A model generated the notes under the pieces. That model did no database searches and was not told the origin of the DNA. It was given only the letters and a program-made list of their open reading frames with translations. 9,898 bases of DNA from an uncultured Pseudomonadota bacterium (GTDB taxonomy: Bacteria > Pseudomonadota > Gammaproteobacteria > Burkholderiales > Thiobacillaceae), in the NCBI GenBank assembly GCA_903918705.1, contig CAIXFP010000667.1:1-9898 (forward strand), read 5' to 3'. Positions 1-5,846 of the stretch are shown in pieces (position 1 is the stretch's first letter; each line of letters begins with the position of its first letter). Made by a program: the position numbers and the translations under genes.

Positions 1-2377
1 CCTGCTGGTGGACGAACTGGCCCACTCCAATGCCGCAGGCGCCAGGCACCCGAAGCGCTGGCAGGACGTGGAGGAACTCATCGCCGCCGGCATCGACGTC
101 TACACCACGGTCAACGTGCAGCACCTGGAAACCCTCAACGACGTGGTCAACGGCATCACCGGCATCCAGGTGCGCGAGACCGTGCCCGACCGCCTGTTCG
201 ATCTGGCCGACGAGGTGGTGCTGGTGGACCTGCCACCGGACGAGCTGCTGCAGCGCCTCAAGGATGGCAAGGTCTACCTGCCGCGCCAGGCGGAACGGGC
301 GATCCGCAACTTCTTCCGCAAGGGCAACTTGCTGGCCCTGCGCGAACTGTCCTTGCGCCGCACCGCCGACCGGGTGGACGAGGACGTGGTGGCCTATCGC
401 CGCGACCAGGCGGTGGCACCGGTATGGCAGACCCAGAATTCTTTGCTGGTGTGCATCGGCCCGGAGAGCGGCGGCGAGAAGCTGGTGCGCAACGGCGCCC
501 GCCTGGCGGCCCAGTTCGGCGTGCCCTGGCACGTCGTCTACGTGGAAACCCCGGCCCTGCTGCGCCTGCCCCAGGCGCGGCGTACGCGGCTGCTCGCCAT
601 CCTCAAGCTGGCCGGTGAACTGGGCGCCCGCACCGCCACCCTGCCCGGCGAGGACGCGGCCCTGGTGGCCCTGACCTACGCGCGCGAGCACAACCTGGGC
701 AAGATCGTTCTGGGCCGCCGATCGGTGGGCTGGCGCGCCTACCGCTTCCCCTGGCAGCGCCGCTTCAGCACCCGCCTGGGCCACCTGGCGCCGGACATCG
801 ACCTGATCCTGGTGGAACTGGGCAGTGAAAGAGGCGAAGAGCCGGCCGGCCAAGAGGGGGCGGCAGCCCCCCCCGCCACGCCGGGCAGGAAGGTCAACTG
901 GCGCAACCATGCCCTGGCGGTGGCCGCGGTGGTGGCGGTGACCCTCCTCGCCACGCCCCTGCGCCACCATCTGGAACTGGCCAACATCGTCATGCTATTC
1001 CTGCTGGCGGTGTTGTTTGCCGCCTTCAAGCTGGGCCGCGGCCCGGCCCTGTTGAGCGCATTCCTGTCGGTGGCGGCCTTCGATTTTTTCTTCGTGCCGC
1101 CGCGTCTGTCCTTCGCCGTCAGTGACGTCCAGTACCTCATCACCTTTGCCGTGATGCTGGCGGTGGCACTCAGCATCGCCCACCTCACCACCGGCCTCTC
1201 CTTCCAGGCGCGGGTGGCGGAGAGCCGCGAGCGGCGCATGCGCGCCCTGTACGAAATGGCGCGGGAACTGTCCAGCGTGCTGCTGCTGGAGCAGATCGAG
1301 GAAATCGGCGACCGTTTCGTCAGCACCACCTTCGGCGTCCACGCCCATCTGCTGCTGCCTGACGACAAGGGCAAGCTGCCGGTGACGGTGGAACGCGGCG
1401 ACGTGCTGGACCTGGGCATCGCGCAATGGGCCCTGGACCACGGTGAATCCGCCGGACGTGGCACCGACACCCTGCCCGCCAGCCAATTTCTCTACGTTCC
1501 GCTCAAGGGCACCATGCGCATCCGCGGGGTGATGGCCATCGCCCCCGGCCCGGAAAATGCCCTGCTCGCCCCGGAACAGCAGCGCCTGCTGGATACCTTC
1601 GCCGCCCTCCTGGGCATCGCGCTGGAACGGGTGCACTACATCGCCATTGCCCAGGAAGCGCTGATCAGCATGGAATCGGAACACCTGCGCAATTCCCTGC
1701 TGTCCAGTCTTTCCCACGACCTGCGCACGCCGCTCACCGCCATGGTCGGACTGATAGACGCCATGCTGCTGGCCGAGCCGCCCCTGGCGCCCAGCCAGCG
1801 GGAATTCGCCGGCGCCATTCGTGAACAGGCCCTGCGCACCAACTCCCAGGTCAACAACCTGCTGGACATGGCCCGGTTGCAGGCCGGCCGCGTCAGCCTC
1901 AAGCGGGAATGGCAGCCCCTGGAGGACAGCGTCGGCGCCGCGTTGCAGGCCCGTTCATCGGTACTGGGCGGGCATGCGGTGCGCATCGACCTGCCCGCCG
2001 ACCTGCCGCTGCTGGAACTGGATGCAGTGCTCATGGAACGGGTATTCAGCAACCTTCTGGAGAACGCCGCGAAATACACCCCGCCCGGTAGCGTCATCGA
2101 CATCGCCGCCCACGTCGACGGCGGCGACGTGGTGGTGGCGGTGTGCGACAACGGCCCCGGCCTGCCCCCCGGCATGGAGCAGGCGATCTTCGAGAAATTC
2201 ACGCGCGGCAAGGAGGAGTCCAGCATCGCCGGAGTCGGCCTAGGCCTGGCCATCGCCCGCGCCGTCGTTGTGGCCCACGGAGGAAGCATTCGTGCCCACA
2301 ATCTGGAACGGGGTGGCGCCTGCTTCGAATTCACTCTGCCCATCGGCAATCCTCCCGCGCTCAAGGACAACGAATGA
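1..2377 (+). CDS. kdpD: Sensor histidine kinase KdpD (5' end outside window)
   Basis: Membrane sensor kinase of the Kdp system, which responds to potassium limitation or osmotic stress and phosphorylates KdpE to switch on the high-affinity K+ pump. The frame is open from the window edge; the first visible residues, LLVDELAHSN, are the Walker B region of the N-terminal KdpD domain, so roughly the first hundred residues are missing. Counting from the GTG codon at position 8: KdpD domain to about 135, a USP-like domain about 141-272, a low-complexity Ala/Gly/Pro linker about 273-295, four hydrophobic segments of the DUF4118 type about 301-400, a GAF-like region about 420-545, HisKA with the phospho-acceptor His570 (SLSHDLRTPL), and HATPase with the N box (NLLENAAKY, 682-690), DNGPG (714-718) and GVGLGLAI (742-749). 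All catalytic motifs are intact. The stop codon overlaps the start of kdpE, so the two are translationally coupled. Confidence 0.97.
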   Translation, partial: LLVDELAHSNAAGARHPKRWQDVEELIAAGIDVYTTVNVQHLETLNDVVNGITGIQVRETVPDRLFDLADEVVLVDLPPDELLQRLKDGKVYLPRQAERAIRNFFRKGNLLALRELSLRRTADRVDEDVVAYRRDQAVAPVWQTQNSLLVCIGPESGGEKLVRNGARLAAQFGVPWHVVYVETPALLRLPQARRTRLLAILKLAGELGARTATLPGEDAALVALTYAREHNLGKIVLGRRSVGWRAYRFPWQRRFSTRLGHLAPDIDLILVELGSERGEEPAGQEGAAAPPATPGRKVNWRNHALAVAAVVAVTLLATPLRHHLELANIVMLFLLAVLFAAFKLGRGPALLSAFLSVAAFDFFFVPPRLSFAVSDVQYLITFAVMLAVALSIAHLTTGLSFQARVAESRERRMRALYEMARELSSVLLLEQIEEIGDRFVSTTFGVHAHLLLPDDKGKLPVTVERGDVLDLGIAQWALDHGESAGRGTDTLPASQFLYVPLKGTMRIRGVMAIAPGPENALLAPEQQRLLDTFAALLGIALERVHYIAIAQEALISMESEHLRNSLLSSLSHDLRTPLTAMVGLIDAMLLAEPPLAPSQREFAGAIREQALRTNSQVNNLLDMARLQAGRVSLKREWQPLEDSVGAALQARSSVLGGHAVRIDLPADLPLLELDAVLMERVFSNLLENAAKYTPPGSVIDIAAHVDGGDVVVAVCDNGPGLPPGMEQAIFEKFTRGKEESSIAGVGLGLAIARAVVVAHGGSIRAHNLERGGACFEFTLPIGNPPALKDNE

Positions 2378-3099
2378 GTGGTTCCGGCGTGAACGTGGTT
2401 CTGATCGAGGACGAGAAAGAAATCCGCCGCTTCGTGCGCAGCGTGCTGACTTCTTCCGGCTATCAGGTCTGGGAAGCGGAGACCGCCGAACGGGGCCTGA
2501 TCGAAGCAGCCACGCGACAGCCGGAACTGATCATCCTCGACCTGGGGCTGCCCGACCGCGACGGCCTCGAAGTCATCCGCGACCTGCGCGCCTGGACCGC
2601 CATTCCCATCCTGATCCTCTCCGCCCGCGGCGAAGAGGCGCAGAAGGTGGAAGCCCTGGATGCCGGCGCCGACGACTATCTGGCGAAGCCCTTCGGCGTA
2701 CCGGAACTGCTCGCCCGCCTGCGTGCCCTGCTGCGCCGGACCTCGCTCCCGCGCGACGAAGCCGGTCAAACCTTGGTGGAATTCGGCAACCTGCGCATCG
2801 ACCTGGCCCACCGTGCGGTCAGCCGGGGCGGCGAGCCGGTGCACCTCACGCCCATCGAGTACCGCATGCTGACCGTGCTGCTGACCCACTCAGGGCGGGT
2901 GCTCACCCATCGGCAACTGCTCAAGGATGTGTGGGGGCCGTCTCATGCGGAGCGCACCCACTACCTGCGCGTGTTCATGGCCGGGCTGCGTCGCAAGTTG
3001 GAGGACGAGCCGGCGCGACCGAAGTACTTGCTGACCGTATCAGGTATCGGTTACCGGCTGAACACAGAGGCGGCGTCCACCCTGAGCGAGCGCCATTAG
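2374..3099 (+). CDS. kdpE: Response regulator KdpE
   Basis: DNA-binding response regulator of the OmpR/PhoB class, partner of KdpD and activator of the kdp pump operon. The 241-residue product has a receiver domain (about 6-120) with the acidic pair E12/D13, phospho-acceptor D56 in LIILDLGLPD, switch residue S83 and conserved K105 in AKPFG. A winged-helix DNA-binding domain follows (about 130-235), including the signatures LTPIEYRML and VSGIGYRL near the C-terminus. The length is normal for the family. I chose the ATG at 2374 because it overlaps the kdpD stop as ATGA, has AAGGA six bases upstream (2363-2367), and starts the receiver domain where family members do; the frame is open further upstream but only inside kdpD. 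No clear terminator follows the stop. Confidence 0.96.
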   Translation: MSGSGVNVVLIEDEKEIRRFVRSVLTSSGYQVWEAETAERGLIEAATRQPELIILDLGLPDRDGLEVIRDLRAWTAIPILILSARGEEAQKVEALDAGADDYLAKPFGVPELLARLRALLRRTSLPRDEAGQTLVEFGNLRIDLAHRAVSRGGEPVHLTPIEYRMLTVLLTHSGRVLTHRQLLKDVWGPSHAERTHYLRVFMAGLRRKLEDEPARPKYLLTVSGIGYRLNTEAASTLSERH

Positions 3100-3430
3100 C
3101 ACCTGTCCTGCCCAGAACATGAGCAAACGAGCTTCGATGTGGGCGCAGTCACGGCTCACTTGCGCAACTTCAATGATCCTTGATTCCTCGGTTGAACACG
3201 CGCTCGCCGCGGGCGTTGTATTCGTGGCAGTGCTTTTTCCAATGCTTGATGTGGATACAAGGAAGCCATCGAGCAGGCCATCTACTTTCGCGCGGCCGAC
3301 CGGCTCAATCTTGATGTGAGGAGCAGAACCTGGAGCTACAGCGGGTAGCCTTGGCCAAGGCGCTGGAAATGCTGCGCGAGGGCGACAGGAGGCGGGAAAG
3401 TCTGGGGTGGCCATGGGGCGCCTCGTTGTG
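3100..3430. other. Gene-poor stretch, probably degenerate DNA
   Basis: This 331-bp stretch lies between the kdpE stop and the 3' end of the toxin gene. No frame gives a convincing complete gene with a ribosome binding site. Several short peptide runs on both strands look protein-like but are interrupted by stops: a transposase-like fragment on plus (annotated separately), a hydrophilic run on minus ending at the stop 3170-3172 that contains HIKHWKKHCHEYNARGERVF, and a helical run on plus from about 3321 (QNLELQRVALAKALEMLREG). This mosaic of broken frames suggests remnants of mobile or accessory genes left at a rearrangement point downstream of kdp. Neither the minus-strand run nor the run from 3321 matches a family I recognise. 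Confidence 0.5.
3250..3348 (+). pseudogene. Possible transposase remnant (IS1634/IS4-like)
   Basis: A 32-codon open stretch bounded by stops at 3247-3249 and 3346-3348, with no start codon of its own. Its core (3268-3318) reads IEQAIYFRAADRLNLDV. That resembles the segment of IS1634-type DDE transposases in which a run like 'E-x-A-x-(F/Y)-x-x-x-A-D-x-(F/L)-x-L-(E/D)-V' precedes the first catalytic aspartate in FYDTT. Here the frame leaves the expected sequence right after LDV, so the catalytic motif is absent. The match is from memory of the family and is short, so it could be chance. If real, it is a decayed fragment with no terminal repeats visible nearby. Confidence 0.3.
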
Positions 3431-3844
3431 TCACAGACCGAGCAGGGTGACGCCAAGCGCGGCGCCGGCGCCGCGCAGTTCCTGGTCCAGCGTGGCCAGG
3501 GGCAACCCGAGGCGCAGCGCCAGTTCGAGATAGGCGGCGTCGTAGAGAGTGAGGCGATGCCGCGCTGCCAATTGGGACGTCACCGCCCACACCTGGCTGG
3601 CCGTCTCGGCATCGATGGCCACCGGTAAATCGCGCAGGAACCCAGCGACACGTTGCCGCAGTTCCGCATCAATCCGGCCGCGGCGCTCCGCCGTGGCCAG
3701 GGCATTGAGAACTTCCAAGGGCCACAACGAGGGCGCGACGGCGCCAGAATCCACCACGCGCTCCAGCAGCGCGTCGGTCGCGTCCGTGCGCTCATCCTCG
3801 AAGCACCAGGCCAGGCTAGTCGAGCTATCCAGCACGAAGCTCAC
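3431..3844 (-). CDS. vapC: PIN-domain ribonuclease toxin, VapC family
   Basis: Toxin half of a type II toxin-antitoxin pair; PIN-domain VapC proteins are Mg2+-dependent endoribonucleases, many of which cleave tRNA or rRNA. The 137-residue protein has the PIN acidic residues in the expected order: D6 in the opening strand (SFVLDSS), E44 in the first conserved helix (WPLEVLNAL), D102 in LTLYDAAYLELA and D120 in LATLD. The length is typical. Translation starts at GTG (3844-3842, minus strand), which overlaps the upstream antitoxin stop as GTGA, so the toxin is translationally coupled to the antitoxin and lacks its own clear Shine-Dalgarno. All active-site residues are present, so it should be functional. 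The target RNA cannot be predicted from sequence. Confidence 0.92.
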   Translation of the reverse strand: MSFVLDSSTSLAWCFEDERTDATDALLERVVDSGAVAPSLWPLEVLNALATAERRGRIDAELRQRVAGFLRDLPVAIDAETASQVWAVTSQLAARHRLTLYDAAYLELALRLGLPLATLDQELRGAGAALGVTLLGL

Positions 3845-4083
3845 GGGCGCCCCTCGTTCACCAGATCCTTGATCTTGAGGCCGCCGAGCATGACCCCACG
3901 CCGGGCATCAAGGATCCCCTCCGCCGCGCGCTGCGCCTTGGCGCGATCGAAGCCGGGTTCGGCGGGCACCAACCGCGCCACCGCTTTGCCGCGCCGGGTG
4001 ATGAGAACTTCCTCACCCCGTTCGACCCAGTCGAGCAAGGTGCCGAGTTTGTTCTTGGCCTCGAAGGCGCCGATCTCACGCAT
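3841..4083 (-). CDS. vapB: Antitoxin, Phd/YefM (VapB) family
   Basis: Antitoxin partner of the downstream PIN toxin. The 80-residue protein opens with MREIGAFEAKNKLGTLLDWV and continues through a VLITRRGKAVARLVP segment, the Phd/YefM-type N-terminal DNA-binding and dimerisation fold found in many vapB antitoxins. The C-terminal part (about 45-80) would wrap the toxin. The ATG at 4083-4081 has AGGAGA a few bases upstream on the minus strand. The gene is first in the operon and overlaps the toxin by four bases. Proteins of this class normally repress their own promoter together with the toxin, and inverted repeats suited to this lie just upstream (see the operator entries). Confidence 0.92.
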   Translation of the reverse strand: MREIGAFEAKNKLGTLLDWVERGEEVLITRRGKAVARLVPAEPGFDRAKAQRAAEGILDARRGVMLGGLKIKDLVNEGRP

Positions 4084-4101
4084 GACATTCTCCTGTCTAA
4101 C

Positions 4102-4123
4102 GAGCTGGATTACAGTCTAGCTC
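4102..4123 (-). promoter_or_regulatory. Inverted repeat over candidate -10 of vapBC
   Basis: Arms GAGCT (4102-4106) and AGCTC (4119-4123) are separated by 12 bp. On the minus strand the spacer contains TGTAAT (4114-4109), a five-of-six match to a sigma70 -10 element 25 bp upstream of the vapB start. No good -35 is visible. The position fits an autoregulatory operator for the VapB/VapC complex. Five-base arms could occur by chance. Confidence 0.35.
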
Positions 4124-4130
4124 ATAGCCT

Positions 4131-4147
4131 GGATGGCTGAGCCATCC
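4131..4147. promoter_or_regulatory. Perfect 7-bp palindrome upstream of vapB
   Basis: GGATGGC-TGA-GCCATCC is a perfect inverted repeat with a three-base centre. It lies about 48 bp upstream of the vapB start codon, near where the -35 region would fall. It has no T-run, so it is a better candidate for an operator than for a terminator. Binding by VapB/VapC is inferred from position only. Confidence 0.4.
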
Positions 4148-4510
4148 GCGCAAGGTTTGAAGGGGCCATGCCGGATCGGTCGCAGCGATTAAAAGGGCAG
4201 TCGGCACAGCTCGTCACGCCGTAGCGCGTGATAGAGCTGGCTAACCAGCAAGGCTCGGTCAGCAGCCGGGACGGGTGGGCGGGGCGGGAAGATCGGGGCC
4301 ATGGCGCAAGATTGCTATTGATGCAGATGTAAACAAAGCCGTGAAACTAATTTCATTTTTGAAACAACTGTCGCCCTCAGTCCCTGCCGTGTAGATCATG
4401 GAGTTGCTTCCTGAGCATGCCTAGACTGTTTCGCAGGTACGCTTATCAATAGCTATTGGCGGTTGGAAGACGCATGGAATCTGGTGCTTGCCAAAGTGGC
4501 CGACTCAGTC
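4148..4510. other. Intergenic stretch without a convincing gene
   Basis: About 360 bp between the vapB upstream region and the end of pagL. The left part is GC-rich. It contains a minus-strand ATG frame of 37 codons (4302-4189, starting MAPIFPPRPPVPAADRALLV) that lacks a Shine-Dalgarno and that I do not call a gene. From about 4310 the DNA becomes markedly AT-richer than the surroundings. It carries overlapping small inverted repeats at 4343-4364 (GAAA/TTTC and TTTCA/TGAAA) and a perfect 12-bp palindrome CAATAGCTATTG at 4447-4458. I see no tRNA, no insertion sequence ends and no intrinsic terminator for pagL. Confidence 0.5.
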
Positions 4511-5068
4511 TCAGTAATTGATGCCGAATCGGACTTGGTGGAAGTTCATGCCATCGTTGGGTTTGGCGATGTCGGCATTGGACAGATGTTGGAAACGGTA
4601 GCCTAGTTCGTATCGCCCCTTGCCTTCAAGGCGCCAACCGAAACCTGCCATGTCGCCAAAGCTAAAACGGCTTCCAAACAAGCGCCCGTTGTCAATGCGA
4701 TCCTGCGACATCAGGTGGACACCGATGGCGCCCTCCCAGAAGAATTTACTGTGGGCGGAATTGAGGCGGAACACCGGTGTGAGGCCCACCTCCCAAATAT
4801 ATTTGCCGCCCTTGCGTTGGTCACCCTGCCAGTAACCCACGCCGCCTTCCCAAAAGGCAGTGGCAATCCAGTCGCGGTTCATGTCCCAGAGATTGTCCCA
4901 ATTCCATCGGGCGTTCACGCGGGCCATTGTGGTCTCCTCGCCGCCACCCATTTCTATGGAGGAGCCGTCCACGGCCTGCGCGGTTTCGTTGCCCGCGAGA
5001 CCAAAGCCCAGCAATAGGGCCAGAACGACCAGTCGCAAAAATCCATTAAGGCCTGTTGGACGAATCAT
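4511..5068 (-). CDS. pagL: Lipid A 3-O-deacylase, PagL family (acyloxyacyl hydrolase)
   Basis: Outer-membrane enzyme family that removes the 3-O-linked acyl chain from lipid A, altering endotoxin structure. The 185-residue precursor has a clear signal peptide: basic start, hydrophobic core LRLVVLALLLGFGLAG, and an AQA cleavage motif ending at residue 32. The mature part alternates aromatic and polar residues as in a small eight-stranded barrel and ends in VRFGINY, with the terminal aromatic typical of outer-membrane proteins. The family hallmark HLSNADIAKPNDG is present; H161 and S163 match the catalytic His-x-Ser of Pseudomonas PagL. The position 12 residues after the serine, where the catalytic Glu falls in that enzyme, is N175 here. 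I chose the ATG at 5068 because AAAGGTGG lies about eight bases upstream and it yields a proper signal peptide; an in-frame GTG/ATG-type extension further upstream would bury it. Confidence 0.88.
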   Translation of the reverse strand: MIRPTGLNGFLRLVVLALLLGFGLAGNETAQAVDGSSIEMGGGEETTMARVNARWNWDNLWDMNRDWIATAFWEGGVGYWQGDQRKGGKYIWEVGLTPVFRLNSAHSKFFWEGAIGVHLMSQDRIDNGRLFGSRFSFGDMAGFGWRLEGKGRYELGYRFQHLSNADIAKPNDGMNFHQVRFGINY

Positions 5069-5433
5069 GACGTTTCCACCTTTCTCTTTCGATGTGAGCC
5101 TTTTGCAATAGACGGCGGCAATTCCCATGTACTCGACATCGGAGGCTTAATGGTAATGGCATAGCGTGGTTAGCTGTAGGTCCAGCCGCGCAGGCCTGCA
5201 GCTCCTCATGCCGCACAAGCGTCCCGTTCTGATCATGGTTGAATAACTTGAGCATTCTACTATGGTATTAACCATGTCACGCATGGAGACCCGGCATGAG
5301 CACCCTTCCAACGCCCCCCCCGCTCAATCAACTGGAATCCGGGCCATGGCCAACTTCACGACCGGCAGGTTGGGCACGCTGTTCCGAAATTGCTTGCCTG
5401 CTTTCCACCCAACGCGGACAGAGGAGAGCGACG
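5069..5433. other. Divergent intergenic region, pagL / DsrC-like gene
   Basis: This 365-bp region separates two divergent genes and must hold both promoters. On the plus side there is a candidate promoter at 5239-5266 bracketed by an inverted repeat (separate entry). After that comes an unusually long leader: an ATG at 5296 with its own GGAG (5285-5288) opens a frame that runs without a stop into the DsrC-like gene and contains a run of eight C (5314-5321). On the minus side I find no clear -35/-10 pair for pagL. No other gene is supported. Confidence 0.5.
5234..5276 (+). promoter_or_regulatory. Candidate promoter bracketed by CATGGTT/AACCATG repeat
   Basis: CATGGTT (5234-5240) and AACCATG (5270-5276) form a perfect 7-bp inverted repeat with 29 bp between the arms. 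Between and overlapping them lie TTGAAT (5239-5244) and TATGGT (5261-5266), four-of-six matches each to sigma70 -35 and -10 with a 16-bp spacer. The left arm overlaps the -35 and the right arm lies just downstream of the -10, a geometry suited to a repressor. The regulator is unknown and the hexamers are weak. Confidence 0.35.
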
Positions 5434-5751
5434 ATGCTCGAAATAACTGAACTGGAAGTACGTTTCGACGATGATGGATTCCTGGTGGATCCGGCGGAGT
5501 GGACCGAAACGTCGGCACGAACAATCGCTCACCAGGACGGCCTGGGCGAACTGGACCCTCAGCAACTGTCCTTGTTGCATCAACTGCGCCTGGAATATCT
5601 GCGCACCGGGGCCGTTCCCGCCCTGATGCACATCTGTCATTTGGGCGGTTACGAAGCGGGCTGCATGACCAGGCTGTTTCCGGATGCGCGGGAAGCCTGG
5701 CGCATCGCCGGGTTGCCGAATCCCGGCGAGGAAGCCAAGGCCTATATGTGA
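5434..5751 (+). CDS. DsrC/TusE-family protein lacking both redox cysteines (RspA-like)
   Basis: A 105-residue protein with the DsrC/TusE fold signature: an opening strand pair ending in FDDDGFLVDPAEWTE, a central helical stretch with LRLEYLRTGAVPAL, then a C-terminal segment LFPDAREAWRIAGLPNPG. In DsrC and TusE that segment reads roughly 'LFP-x-GP-x-K-Q-A-C-K-I-A-G-L-P-K-P-x-G-C-V'. The penultimate cysteine on the flexible arm is absent (the protein ends EEAKAYM) and the second conserved cysteine is replaced by W89. The only cysteines, C68 and C77, lie elsewhere. Homologues with neither cysteine have been grouped as RspA, regulatory sulfur-related proteins, so persulfide carriage is unlikely. 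The ATG at 5434 has GAGGAG (5421-5426) seven bases upstream and begins where family members do. A longer in-frame start at 5296 is possible. The DUF2189 gene follows after 95 bp and a hairpin. Confidence 0.82.
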   Translation: MLEITELEVRFDDDGFLVDPAEWTETSARTIAHQDGLGELDPQQLSLLHQLRLEYLRTGAVPALMHICHLGGYEAGCMTRLFPDAREAWRIAGLPNPGEEAKAYM

Positions 5752-5760
5752 CTTCTCCAT

Positions 5761-5796
5761 CAGGTGTCCAGCCACGCTTGCCTGGCTGGGCACCTG
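5761..5796 (+). other. Strong RNA hairpin between the DsrC-like and DUF2189 genes
   Basis: Arms 5761-5774 (CAGGTGTCCAGCCA) and 5783-5796 (TGGCTGGGCACCTG) pair over 14 positions, with a single G-U wobble in RNA, around an eight-base loop. The stem starts nine bases after the stop codon of the DsrC-like gene. No T-run follows, so it is not a classic intrinsic terminator. It more likely stabilises the 3' end, marks an RNA-processing site, or attenuates expression of the membrane-protein gene downstream. Confidence 0.6.
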
Positions 5797-5846
5797 CAAA
5801 TCCGCCTAAGGGTGGAATTGGCAAGTGCCGGCGAAAGGAGGCTGCC

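Noticed and set aside
8..10. GTG at position 8 as the start of kdpD
   Set aside because: The frame is open to the window edge and the residues around it are the internal Walker B motif of KdpD, so the true start lies upstream of the window.
739..2889. Long open frames on the minus strand across kdpD and kdpE
   Set aside because: They are antisense to well-supported domains of KdpD and KdpE and are low-complexity Arg/Ala/Ser-rich translations, as expected from GC-rich codon bias.
3119..3319. Plus-strand 66-codon frame after kdpE
   Set aside because: There is no ribosome site and no family resemblance, and it overlaps the more plausible transposase-like frame in another phase.
4131..4147. Palindrome as an intrinsic terminator
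   Set aside because: The stem is only 7 bp and no T-run follows on either strand; the position upstream of vapB fits an operator better.
4189..4302. Minus-strand 37-codon frame as a small protein gene
   Set aside because: It has an ATG and stop but no Shine-Dalgarno, no neighbour with which it would be coupled, and no recognisable family.
5499..5846. Upstream in-frame extension of the DUF2189 gene
   Set aside because: It overlaps the DsrC-like gene out of frame; the ATG at 5847 has a near-consensus ribosome binding site and fits the membrane protein.
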